Source: Neobacillus sp. WH10 (GTDB lineage Bacteria; Bacillota; Bacilli; Bacillales; Cytobacillaceae). From it: a stretch of DNA of 64,000 nt. The first letter of the stretch is position 1; every line of letters starts with the position of its first letter. Below are positions 36,408 through 45,600 of the stretch, piece after piece. The translations under genes and the position numbers were made by a program. The stretch spans positions 2,170,001 through 2,234,000 of the forward strand of contig NZ_CP126110.1 in NCBI RefSeq assembly GCF_030123405.1, written 5' to 3'. The notes beneath the pieces are model-generated. The model did no database searches. It was given only the letters and a program-made list of their open reading frames with translations, and had not been told where the DNA came from.

Positions 36408-36956
36408 ATGTCGAACGCAATAGGAATGGTTGAATTTACAAGTATTGCTCGTGGTTACTACGCGGCAGATCAGATGGTAAAGATTTCGGATGTAGAAATA
36501 GTCACAGCTGGTTCCTCCTGCCCTGGGAAGTTTATTGCCATTGTTCATGGTGACGTTGCAGCCGTTCAGGATTCAGTAAAGATAGGTGAACGGATGGCTG
36601 AAGAATACTTTGTGGATTCTATTATTATACCAAATGTAAGTCCAGAGGTATTTCCCGCCATTACAGGATCAACCACTCCTGATAGCATTCAGGCGTTGGG
36701 AATATTGGAATCTTTTTCAATGGCAACTATGATTTTAGCAGCGGATGCCATTCTTAAGACGGCCAATGTTCAAGCTTTAGAGCTCCGTTTGGGAAATGGA
36801 ATAGGCGGAAAGGCGTACTTCACCTTTACCGGTGACGTGGCTGCTGTTCAAACGAGTATTGAAGCGGGAAAGGCAATAGCAGAAGAAAAAGGTTTGTATG
36901 TAAATGCAGAGATAATCCCATCGCCGTCCGATAAACTGATACCATGTTTATTCTAA
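36408..36956 (+). CDS. PduT-like tandem-BMC trimeric shell protein (BMC-T)
   Basis: This 182-residue protein has two BMC domains: AIGMVEFTSIARGYYAADQM and ALGILESFSMATMILAADAI. The first domain's pore loop contains a cysteine in SSCPGKF, aligned with the PduT cysteine (ICPGKF) that holds a 4Fe-4S cluster on the trimer axis. It probably conducts electrons through the shell to or from the PduS-like protein encoded next to it. Confidence 0.9.
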   Translation: MSNAIGMVEFTSIARGYYAADQMVKISDVEIVTAGSSCPGKFIAIVHGDVAAVQDSVKIGERMAEEYFVDSIIIPNVSPEVFPAITGSTTPDSIQALGILESFSMATMILAADAILKTANVQALELRLGNGIGGKAYFTFTGDVAAVQTSIEAGKAIAEEKGLYVNAEIIPSPSDKLIPCLF

Positions 36957-36992
36957 AAATATATTAACCATTTCCTGAAAGGAGGTGAGGAT

Positions 36993-37652
36993 ATGAAGAA
37001 TTTGATTTGCGTGAAAGATGTTGAGGACATGGATAAGCAAGGGAAGAAAGTATTTTATATTGATAGAAATACAATTATTACCCCAGCTGCTAAGGATGCG
37101 GCTAAAGTTTGTGGCATGGAGTTTTCGTTAGAGGAGCAGATATCTGAAACTAAATCCCCTGAACCGGTAAAAAGCTGCGGTGGTGAGATCGACAGTAATG
37201 TGATCTATACGGTGCTTAAGACGATGATGGAAAAAGGACTTTTAAAAGGAATGTTTGATAACGTTCATGTGCCTCCATATATTGATGAACGCGATAGTGG
37301 GGGATTAAAGCTAGTTCGCGGTAATTCAGTTAGGTTTGATGTGTTTGATACAGGTAACCCGAATAATAAAGTGTTCTATCAAGAATTGATTAGCAAAGAT
37401 GATGCCTCGATGAGCGCTGGATTTTTAACAATAGAAAAATCTAGTTTTGAATGGGAATTGTGTTATGAGGAAATTGATTATGTAATAGAAGGTACTTTGA
37501 CAATAACCATTAATGGAAAAACCTTTACTGCATATCCTGGAGATGTTCTCTATGTTCCGTCAGGCTCTAAGGTAGTTTGGGGTTCTCCTGACAAGGCGAA
37601 AGTATTTTATACTACATATCCAGCCAACTGGTCTGACATGATGCCTAGTTAA
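36993..37652 (+). CDS. EutQ-like cupin protein
   Basis: This 219-residue protein has an N-terminal motif (DRNTIITPAAKDAAKVCGM) and a C-terminal cupin barrel (about 110-215: EIDYVIEGTLTITINGKTFTAYPGDVLYVPSGSKV). EutQ family members have acetate kinase activity in ethanolamine compartments. No classical acetate kinase gene is present here, so it could complete ATP generation from acetyl-phosphate. aaaggaggtg precedes the ATG. Confidence 0.8.
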   Translation: MKNLICVKDVEDMDKQGKKVFYIDRNTIITPAAKDAAKVCGMEFSLEEQISETKSPEPVKSCGGEIDSNVIYTVLKTMMEKGLLKGMFDNVHVPPYIDERDSGGLKLVRGNSVRFDVFDTGNPNNKVFYQELISKDDASMSAGFLTIEKSSFEWELCYEEIDYVIEGTLTITINGKTFTAYPGDVLYVPSGSKVVWGSPDKAKVFYTTYPANWSDMMPS

Positions 37653-37663
37653 GGAGTGGTAAA

Positions 37664-38284
37664 ATGCAAGCACTAGGGTTAATTGAAACAAGAGGACTTA
37701 CTGTAGCGATTGAAAGTGCAGATGCCATGCTTAAGGCAGCAGAGGTTACCCTTATCGAAAAGACTTACGTAGGGGGAGGTCTTGTTTCAATCGCTGTTAC
37801 CGGTGAGGTATCTGCTGTAATAGCAGCTGTAGAAGCTGGTGCAGGAGCTGTGAGACAAATAAATAGCGCAATGCTGATTTCTCAACATGTGATTCCCCGC
37901 CCTGATAAGGAGCTGGAAGGGTTGATTGTATCAGTGAACCCGCTTGAAAATTCGGATTTGCCAATATCTGATTCAATTAAAGTTGAACCAGAAGAGGAAG
38001 CTGTAGTTGGTGATTTAATTGTTGAAGAAAAAAACACAATCTCATTGGAGATGAGTGTAGAAGAAATAGAAAAAAAGACGATTGATTATATTGTTCTTGA
38101 ATACGGTTTACAAGAAGCCTTAGAGTATCTCGGCAGCCTAAAAGTGTCGAAGCTTCGAAATTTAGCGCGTGAATATCAGGAGATAGGAATAGCAGGAAGA
38201 GAGATTTCGAAGGCAGATAAGAAAAAGTTGCTTGCTGAGTTAACTCAATACTATAACCATTTTAATAATAAATTACATGATTAA
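37664..38284 (+). CDS. BMC-H shell protein with C-terminal extension
   Basis: This 206-residue protein has a PduA-like BMC-H domain (1-90, pore loop TYVGGGLVSI), an acidic linker (about 95-135), and an extra helical C-terminal domain of about 65 residues (EIEKKTIDYIVLEYGLQEALEYL, then SKLRNLAREYQEIGIAGREI). The extension is unlike EutK's domain, and I do not recognise it with certainty. It should face one side of the shell and could bind cargo or another partner. Confidence 0.85.
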   Translation: MQALGLIETRGLTVAIESADAMLKAAEVTLIEKTYVGGGLVSIAVTGEVSAVIAAVEAGAGAVRQINSAMLISQHVIPRPDKELEGLIVSVNPLENSDLPISDSIKVEPEEEAVVGDLIVEEKNTISLEMSVEEIEKKTIDYIVLEYGLQEALEYLGSLKVSKLRNLAREYQEIGIAGREISKADKKKLLAELTQYYNHFNNKLHD

Positions 38285-38316
38285 TAGAATAGGAAAAGGA
38301 AAGGGGGAATCAGCTA

Positions 38317-39849
38317 ATGGAGAATTTTGATTATGACTTAAGGTCTATACAAGCAGTAAGAGATCTTGCGAATTTAGGGAAAACTGCGGCAGATCAAATT
38401 GCTGAATATACCGAAGAGCAAATTGATAGAATTTTACGTAATATGGTAAAAACCGCTAGAGAAAATGCGGTTCTTCTTGCCAAAATGGCAGTCGAAGAAA
38501 CTGGTTTTGGAAAAGTGGAAGACAAGACATATAAAAATCATTTAGCTTCGACTATTTTGTATGATTCTATTAAGGATATCAAGACTATTGGTGTGATTCG
38601 AGAAGATGAAGCAGAGAAAGTAATGGATATTGCGGAACCGGTTGGTTTGATTATGGGGATTATCCCTTCAACCAATCCAACCTCAACCGCTATTTATAAA
38701 TCAATGATTGCCATTAAGTCACGGAATGCGATTGTATTCTCTCCGCATCCATCTGCAGCCAAATGTACATTGAAGGCAGCTGAACTAATGAATAAGGCTG
38801 CCGAAGAAGCCGGTGCTCCGGCAAACACTATCGGATGCATTTCAATGCCTACCATGGGTGCAACAAATGAGCTGATGAAAAACAAAGAAGTCAAAATGAT
38901 CATTGCAACTGGCGGACCTGGTCTGGTTAAGGCCTCCTATAGTGCAGGTAAGCCTGCTTTGGGTGTTGGTGCCGGTAACTGTCCGACCTATATTGAGAAA
39001 ACAGCTAATGTTAAGCAAGCTGTTACCAATATTTTAGCGAGTAAGACCTTTGATTATGGAACCATTTGTGCTTCGGAACAATCTATCATTGCAGAAGAAA
39101 GTAATCGAGATGAGGTAGTAGCTGAGCTCAAAAGGCAGGGCGGCTATTTTATGAGTCCGGAAGAAACGACAAAGGTCTGTAGATTATTGTTTAAGAATGG
39201 TCATGCCATGAATGCTAAGTTTGTTGGAAGGTCACCACAGGTGATCGCAGCTGCTGCAGGATTTTCAATTCCGGATGAAATCAAGGTTTTAATAGGTGAA
39301 CAGCAGGGCGTCGGAGCTGATTATCCGCTATCATATGAAAAGCTGACAACCGTACTTGCTTTTTATACAGTAAAGGATTGGCAAGAAGCATGTGAACTTT
39401 CTATTAAGTTATTACAAAACGGCATTGGCCATAGCATGAGCATTCATACAGAGGATAGAGATATCGTACTGAAGTTTGCCAAGAAACCAGCAGCAAGGAT
39501 ATTGGTTAATACTGGGAGCACACAAGGAGGTACCGGAGCAAGTACTGGACTGATGCCTTCATTTACACTGGGATGCGGAACATGGGGCGGAAGCTCGGTT
39601 TCTGAAAATGTCAGCCCGATACACTTGATAAATATTAAGAGAGTTGCTTATGGATTGAAGGATTGCAGCACATTAGCTTCTGCTGATCCAACATTCAACT
39701 ATCCTGAACTTTCAGTTAACCACTGTAAAGATCAAATTTGTGCTAGTGGAAATACTTCTTCTTCAAATAATTCAAAGTTCAACGACTCTGATAATGAGCA
39801 GCTTTTAAAGCTAATCAATGAGTTAGTGTATGCAATGAAGAGGGGGTAG
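38317..39849 (+). CDS. CoA-acylating acetaldehyde dehydrogenase (CutF/PduP/EutE family)
   Basis: This 510-residue enzyme oxidises acetaldehyde to acetyl-CoA. The catalytic motif is intact: Cys251 in FDYGTICASEQS. GLIMGIIPSTNPTSTAIYKS and ILVNTGSTQGGTGASTGLMPS are the expected substrate and CoA blocks. After the domain, a Ser/Asn-rich linker leads to a C-terminal amphipathic helix (NEQLLKLINELVYAMKRG) that looks like an encapsulation peptide. It is the active partner of the dead homologue at 26957, with PduL downstream to recycle CoA. Confidence 0.92.
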   Translation: MENFDYDLRSIQAVRDLANLGKTAADQIAEYTEEQIDRILRNMVKTARENAVLLAKMAVEETGFGKVEDKTYKNHLASTILYDSIKDIKTIGVIREDEAEKVMDIAEPVGLIMGIIPSTNPTSTAIYKSMIAIKSRNAIVFSPHPSAAKCTLKAAELMNKAAEEAGAPANTIGCISMPTMGATNELMKNKEVKMIIATGGPGLVKASYSAGKPALGVGAGNCPTYIEKTANVKQAVTNILASKTFDYGTICASEQSIIAEESNRDEVVAELKRQGGYFMSPEETTKVCRLLFKNGHAMNAKFVGRSPQVIAAAAGFSIPDEIKVLIGEQQGVGADYPLSYEKLTTVLAFYTVKDWQEACELSIKLLQNGIGHSMSIHTEDRDIVLKFAKKPAARILVNTGSTQGGTGASTGLMPSFTLGCGTWGGSSVSENVSPIHLINIKRVAYGLKDCSTLASADPTFNYPELSVNHCKDQICASGNTSSSNNSKFNDSDNEQLLKLINELVYAMKRG

Positions 39850-39855
39850 GCTTAA

Positions 39856-40506
39856 TTGGACAAGCATGAAGCGGTACTGAAACTTTTGATGGAGGCTTTG
39901 CAGACTAATCTCACTCCAACAGAAGCGCAAGAGGATACATATGAAATACCTGTCGGAGTTTCTAATCGGCATATTCATTTATCCAAAGAAGATTTAAACA
40001 GCCTGTTTGGAGAAGGCTATCAGATGGCCAAGTTAAAAGACTTGTCGCAGCCTGGACAGTATGCATGTAAGGAAACGGTAACGATTTGCGGTCCTAAAGG
40101 TGCGATTGAAAAGGTTAGAATCCTTGGCCCAGTACGCAGTAAAACACAGGTGGAAATTCTTGAAGGTGATTGCTATAAGCTTGGTGTGGTAACAGAGCCA
40201 AGACTTTCAGGCGATTTACAGGGTACACCCGGAATAACCATAATTGGTCCTAAAGGTTCTGTTCAAACTAAGGAAGGTCTGATTGTTGCACAAAGGCATA
40301 TACACATGACCCCTGAAGATGCCAAGCATCTAGGTGTTCATGATGGACAGGTCGTGTCTATTGAAATTAACGGACCTCGTGGCGGCATTTTCCATAATGT
40401 TGCTGTAAGGGCAAATGACACATCCGCGCTTGAGTGCCATATCGATATAGATGAAGCAAACGCAATGAATGTCAATTCATTAACAAAAATTAGATTAATA
40501 AAATAA
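39856..40506 (+). CDS. pduL: PduL-type phosphotransacylase
   Basis: This 216-residue enzyme converts acetyl-CoA to acetyl-phosphate, recycling CoA inside the compartment. Two PduL half-domains are visible, each with the metal-binding histidine motif: VGVSNRHIHLSKEDL and VAQRHIHMTPEDA. The N-terminus (EAVLKLLMEALQ) is an amphipathic helix suited to encapsulation. TTG start behind gagggggt, six bases after the dehydrogenase. Confidence 0.92.
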   Translation: MDKHEAVLKLLMEALQTNLTPTEAQEDTYEIPVGVSNRHIHLSKEDLNSLFGEGYQMAKLKDLSQPGQYACKETVTICGPKGAIEKVRILGPVRSKTQVEILEGDCYKLGVVTEPRLSGDLQGTPGITIIGPKGSVQTKEGLIVAQRHIHMTPEDAKHLGVHDGQVVSIEINGPRGGIFHNVAVRANDTSALECHIDIDEANAMNVNSLTKIRLIK

Positions 40507-40526
40507 AACCTTTGGAGGTATGAAAA

Positions 40527-40829
40527 ATGAAATACGATGCATTAGGAATGATCGAAACTAAAGGTCTAGTAGGAGCAGTTGAAGCTGCCGATGCAATGGT
40601 GAAAGCAGCGAATGTTAACTTGGTCGGTAAAGAACATGTTGGTGGCGGATTGGTAACTGTAATGGTAAGAGGTGACGTAGGTGCAGTAAAAGCAGCAACT
40701 GATGCTGGAGCAGCTGCAGCTCAACGGGTTGGCGAACTAATCTCTGTACATGTTATCCCACGTCCACACGCTGAAGTTGAATGTATTCTTCCACAAATAA
40801 GGGGAGTAAAAGAACCTGTAACGGTGTGA
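40527..40829 (+). CDS. BMC-H shell protein (PduA/EutM-like), copy 1
   Basis: This 100-residue canonical hexameric shell protein (YDALGMIETKGLVGAVEAADAM) has pore loop EHVGGGLVTV and a RGDVGAVKAATDAGAAAAQRVG stretch, typical of major facet proteins. tttggagg lies upstream. It is nearly identical in its first 90 residues to copy 2, but ends in its own tail (ECILPQIRGVKEPVTV). Confidence 0.93.
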   Translation: MKYDALGMIETKGLVGAVEAADAMVKAANVNLVGKEHVGGGLVTVMVRGDVGAVKAATDAGAAAAQRVGELISVHVIPRPHAEVECILPQIRGVKEPVTV

Positions 40830-40935
40830 TTTTCACTAAACGTTCAATATTAAACTGCTGCTGTTTAGTTATTGGTAAAAAGTAAAACCTAGGTGGAAAG
40901 TAAATTTACAAATAATAATTTTAGAGGTGAGAAAA

Positions 40936-41229
40936 ATGAAATACGATGCATTAGGAATGATTGAGACAAAAGGTTTAGTAGGATCTATTGAGGCTGCGGA
41001 TGCAATGCTGAAAGCAGCAAATGTCTACATGGTTGGTAAAGAACATGTTGGTGGGGGTCTAGTAACAGTAATGGTAAGAGGTGACGTAGGTGCTGTAAAG
41101 GCAGCAACTGACGCTGGAGCAGCTGCTGCTCAGCGTGTTGGCGAACTGATTTCAGTTCATGTCATCCCACGTCCACATGCTGAAGTTGAAGGTGTTCTTC
41201 CAACATTTGGGTCAGAAAAGAATCTATAA
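40936..41229 (+). CDS. BMC-H shell protein (PduA/EutM-like), copy 2
   Basis: This 97-residue near-duplicate of the preceding gene differs by a few substitutions (GSIEAADAMLKAANVYMV) and a different tail. Many of the nucleotide changes are silent, so the duplication is not brand new and both copies are under selection. The ATG 40936 follows gaggtg. It is the last gene of the microcompartment operon, ahead of a strong terminator. Confidence 0.93.
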   Translation: MKYDALGMIETKGLVGSIEAADAMLKAANVYMVGKEHVGGGLVTVMVRGDVGAVKAATDAGAAAAQRVGELISVHVIPRPHAEVEGVLPTFGSEKNL

Positions 41230-41256
41230 ATTAAAAATCTACGAAATTACTTTCAG

Positions 41257-41290
41257 AGAACGGCAGAGGAGAAACCTTTGCCGTTCTTTT
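41257..41290 (+). terminator. Terminator of the microcompartment operon
   Basis: AGAACGGCA (41257-41265) pairs with TGCCGTTCT (41279-41287), with an inner agg/cct extension, then tttt. Confidence 0.9.
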
Positions 41291-41360
41291 CATTAATGTT
41301 GAAGTGCCATAGAAAGCATAAACCTCATAATAATCAAAAAGTTCGGGATAGGGAAGTGCA

Positions 41361-41465
41361 ATGTTAATAAGAGATAAAATTGTAGTTGGACTATTTTTTA
41401 ATCCAAAGGTCATGGAAAAACAACCTTTGAACAAAGAAAACGAATTTGAAAGCAGCTTAATATGA
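41361..41465 (+). CDS. Possible 34-codon peptide gene
   Basis: A short frame from ATG 41361 with agggaag upstream encodes MLIRDKIVVGLFF and then a polar tail ending EFESSLI. It is followed by its own terminator. It lies beside a PlcR-like regulator, whose family uses secreted peptides, but it is on the opposite strand and lacks a clear signal peptide. It may be noise. Confidence 0.25.
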   Translation: MLIRDKIVVGLFFNPKVMEKQPLNKENEFESSLI

Positions 41466-41473
41466 AATCTAAC

Positions 41474-41509
41474 CAGGATGACCTAGACTTTGGGCGCATC
41501 CTGTTTTTT
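41474..41509 (+). terminator. Rho-independent terminator
   Basis: CAGGATG (41474-41480) pairs with CATCCTG (41497-41503) and six T follow. It faces the plus strand, so some transcript enters from 41.3 kb. Confidence 0.7.
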
Positions 41510-41538
41510 GCCTATTAGAAATAGTAATTGAGTAAGTA

Positions 41539-42477
41539 CTATACGTTTTGGAAATCAGTTACTAAAATTTCATCCGAATTAAATAGGTCACTAATAGTTA
41601 CAAGATTGAGAAAGTGTTTTTTTCTTTTTTTAATTTCTGTAATATATGGTTTGACATTTAATACTTGTAGATAAAATATCGCTTTGAAGTAGTTTTTAGC
41701 TATCTCTTTCTCCGGAAATTCATCTAGTAATTTTTCTTGTGATTCTGCTAATCTCTCATATAAGTACCCTATTATTTCCATATTATACTCTTCTTTGCAT
41801 AATTTTATCCCTGCTTTACTAATCTTTATGGATTCATGGTATCTTCCTAAAATATATAGGCATTTTGAGTAATTATTAATTACTTTTGCTTTAAAAATGG
41901 GGAATTTTTCCGACTTTACATCAGTATCAAGTATTTGTTTGTAAAAAATGATGGCATCATCGTAACAGCCGCTTTCAGCGAAAATTGTGGCAATACTGTT
42001 AATAATTTTTAAATCCAAAAAATCATCGAGAATAAAGGATTGATCATCGTTTATTAATTGCAGCAATATTTCAATGATTTCTGTGTAATTCAATATACCT
42101 AATTTAAATTTTGCTACAGTATTTTGCCATATAAGAAAAGTATAGAAATAGTGATTATCTATTTTATTTCTATGATTAAGTTCGCTGTTGGTTAAATCGT
42201 AAATATCTTTATACTTAAACAATCTATTTAAGGACATTAAATATTGTATTGTTTCATCGAAATAGTCTGTTCGATCATTAGATAGTGATAAAAAATGTTG
42301 CAGGGTAACTCTTAATCTTAATGCGATTTTATGTAAGACATCTATTCGTGGATAAACCTCACCCGCTTCAATACGACTAATTTCCGATTGATGGCAAATC
42401 CCTTTTGCAAGCTCTTTTTGCGAAATGCCCAATTTTTTTCTTAGCCATTTTATTTCATTACCTAATTTCTTGTTCAA
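41539..42477 (-). CDS. PlcR-like (RNPP family) peptide-responsive regulator
   Basis: This 312-residue protein has an N-terminal Cro-type helix-turn-helix (1-65, with ICHQSEISRIEAGEVYPRID, very close to PlcR) followed by tetratricopeptide-like helical repeats (about 75-290), the peptide-binding part of RNPP regulators. PlcR itself is activated by a processed, re-imported peptide (PapR). No clear papR homologue is found next to it. It is divergent from the large protease, with a PlcR-box-like palindrome in between. It likely regulates itself and the protease. Confidence 0.8.
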   Translation of the reverse strand: MNKKLGNEIKWLRKKLGISQKELAKGICHQSEISRIEAGEVYPRIDVLHKIALRLRVTLQHFLSLSNDRTDYFDETIQYLMSLNRLFKYKDIYDLTNSELNHRNKIDNHYFYTFLIWQNTVAKFKLGILNYTEIIEILLQLINDDQSFILDDFLDLKIINSIATIFAESGCYDDAIIFYKQILDTDVKSEKFPIFKAKVINNYSKCLYILGRYHESIKISKAGIKLCKEEYNMEIIGYLYERLAESQEKLLDEFPEKEIAKNYFKAIFYLQVLNVKPYITEIKKRKKHFLNLVTISDLFNSDEILVTDFQNV

Positions 42478-42501
42478 GACCTGATACCCCTTTAATTAAA
42501 A

Positions 42502-42517
42502 TATGCAAAAATGCATG
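42502..42517. promoter_or_regulatory. PlcR-box-like operator
   Basis: TATGCAAAAATGCATG matches the PlcR box TATGNANNNNTNCATA except for the last base, with the required ATGCA/TGCAT dyad and four-base centre. It lies 25 bp upstream of the regulator and about 170 bp upstream of the protease start. Confidence 0.65.
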
Positions 42518-42685
42518 TTTTTTTAGTATTAATGAGTTTTTTCTACTTTATCTCATAAATGTTCGTAATTCAAGTAAAATTCAGAAATTTCAATAGAATA
42601 AACTTTCTGATAAACTTGAAAACAGATTATGTTATGTCTTAGTTTTAATATCCATTTTTATAGAAAAGAAAAGGGGGATGTAGAG

Positions 42686-45600
42686 ATGAAAGGAATAAAG
42701 AGAAAACTTTTCCAAGTTACAACTGTGCTTGCTTTAGCTAGCAGTAGTATTTTTGGCTCTTCCGTGATTTCCCAAAAGCCAACGTATGCTTTATCTAGTG
42801 AGAACATAGCAGAAAATATTATTGGGTCGTTATCCGATGAACAAAGAGCTGCATTGCAAAAATTAGACTCCGCAGATTTAAAGAGTGGACTAAGATTATC
42901 AGATGATGTGGACTTAAATAGTGACGATGAGGTATCAGTGATTGTTGAATTCAAAGAACTTCCAGCGAAAGTAGCCCAATTGGTAAAAGCTACAAAAGGA
43001 GAATCAATTTCGATCGAGAAAGCGAAAGAAAAAGTTGAAAAGTCACATACTGAATTTAAAAAAGAGTTAAATGAAGAATTAGGAAAAAAAGAGAAATCTA
43101 ATAAGGAGAATTTTCATATTAAATATACTTATCAGGATGCATTTAACGGTGCTACAGTAACACTTCCAGCAAATCAAATTAAGAAATTGTTGGATTTTGA
43201 CATGGTTAAAACAGTTTATAGTGATACAACAATACAAATCAAACCACCAATCGAAATAGAGGAAGAGGAAGCGCAGACAAAGGTTGATAGTATACCATTT
43301 TTAAAGATTGATAAATTACATAAGGAAGGTTATACCGGAAAAAATATAAAGATTGGTGTAATCGACACAGGTATTGATTATAATCACCCTGATTTAAAGG
43401 AAGCATTCAAAGGTGGATATGATTTTGTAGATAATGATAATGACCCAATGGAAGCTACATATGCCCAATGGAAAACTTCCGGAAAATCAGAAAAGATAAA
43501 CGGAAATACGTATTACACCGATCACGGCACACATGTGTCAGGAACAATTGCCGGTAAAGCTAAAAACAATTCTGATTATAAAGTCACTGGAGTTGCACCT
43601 GATTCGGATTTATTTGTATACCGTGTATTGGGCCCATATGGTTCTGGTACTAATTCTGCAGTTATTGCCGGTATTGATAAATCAGTGTCAGATGGAATGA
43701 ATATAATTAACCTTTCGTTAGGTTCTTCACTAAACAATCCTTTAGAAGCAACAAGCTTAGCTATCGATAATGCAGTATTAAGCGGTGTTACTGCTATAGT
43801 AGCAGCAGGTAACTCTGGAGAAAGTGGAATGTACACATTAGGCTCTCCGGGGGCAGCAGCACTAGCATTAACAGTTGGTGCGAGTTCTGCTGGTACTAAG
43901 GTAACAACATTTGCGAGTAAATTTGTGTCAGATGGTAATAGCTCTGATAGTACATTACAATTGATGACCAAAAAATGGGTGGATGATTTCACTAACTTGT
44001 CTGGAAAAACATTCGAAATTGTAAATGTAGGTGAAGGCGGAGCAAAAGATTATACAGGAAAAAGCGTTCAAGGCAAAATTGCATTTGTCGTTCGCGGCAC
44101 ATATGCCCTTATTGATAAAATGCAATACGCAAAGCAAAATGGAGCTGCAGGTGTCATAATATACAACACCAATTCGACAGAAGGACAAATCCCTTATTAT
44201 TTGGGAGAAAGCAATGAAAATATTCCAGTATTCTCAATGACAAATAAAGACGGTTTGGCAGTCAATGAGTTATTCGCCTATGGTACCCCGACCGTTACGT
44301 TGGGGGAAATTGGAGAAACTGAAATTCCAGGTGATGAACTAGCCAGCTTTAGCTCCAGAGGGCCATCTGGAACATTATATGATATCAAACCGGAAATTAC
44401 GGCACCGGGGGTTTCTGTCTTATCAACAGTACCTTCATATATTAACAACAAAAATGATTTTTCAGATTATTCCTCTGCATACTTGAGAATGTCGGGTACA
44501 TCGATGGCAACTCCTCATGTTACTGGGATTGCTGCATTACTATTACAATCACATCCAGATTATACACCAGCAGATATTAAAACAGTCTTAATGAATACAG
44601 CAGATCCTTTAAAGGGTCTAAATAGTGTGTTTGAAGTAGGGGCAGGAAGAGTAGACCCTTTTGAAGCGATATATTCTAGTACAGAACTGGCAGTTCAAGA
44701 TGAAACACCCTATATTGAAAATAATGTAATAAAAATCATTAATGAACAAACAGGTGGCCTTAGCTATGGTTTTATTCCAATAGATAATAATGATATTACG
44801 AAAACAACGAATCTACTAATCTCAAATAATAGTGATAAAATGCAGCAGTATAAAATTTCTGTTGAGTACAATGTTGGAGCCCGGGGGTCCTTGGATGCCA
44901 AGGAAAACGGTGTGTCTTTAGTTGTGCCCGAATTGATTAAAATTAAAAAAAATAGTCAGGAAACTATACCTGCAAAACTATTCATTCCAAAGACTGCTAA
45001 AAAAGGCACATACGAAGGATATATTCATGTGGTGAATAAAAAGGACCCTGATGAAAATTATCAAATTCCATTTGGCCTACGTCTAGTTGAAGAAGGTTTC
45101 GAATATTTCAAAGTTCACTCACCAAGTATCTCTACAAATCGTGTAAGGAACCCTTATAGTGTAAAGACTACTGATTTAGATTTCAAACTAAATTCACCTA
45201 TGCAAACATTAGATTTTATTTTAGTTGATCCGAAAACAAATCAAGATTTGGGTCTAATAAATACAATTAATACTTCTGGGGCAGCAATCGACGTTGATTA
45301 TTACGTTCAAGATGGTTTTTATGGAAGATATTTTCCGTTTACAGGAAATTCAAATAAACCAATTGGATATACTTCTATACAAGTACCAGAAGGATTGTAC
45401 AAAATTAAAGTCATTGGTACAAATTTAGACGGTAAACAGTATACAATGACTGATCAAGGATTCATTGATAATAGTAATCCAACCTTCACTTTAGATGATA
45501 CCAATGCTATTCCTAAAGGGGATCTTCCATTTGTAGAATTAGCCCCTGGTCAAAAAACAGTAACATTATCTGGAAGTGTAATTGATAATGAAGCAAAAAT

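Noticed and set aside
41231..41434. 67-codon minus-strand frame downstream of the PlcR-like gene, considered as a papR-like peptide
   Set aside because: It lacks a signal peptide and ribosome site and spans the shell-operon terminator.
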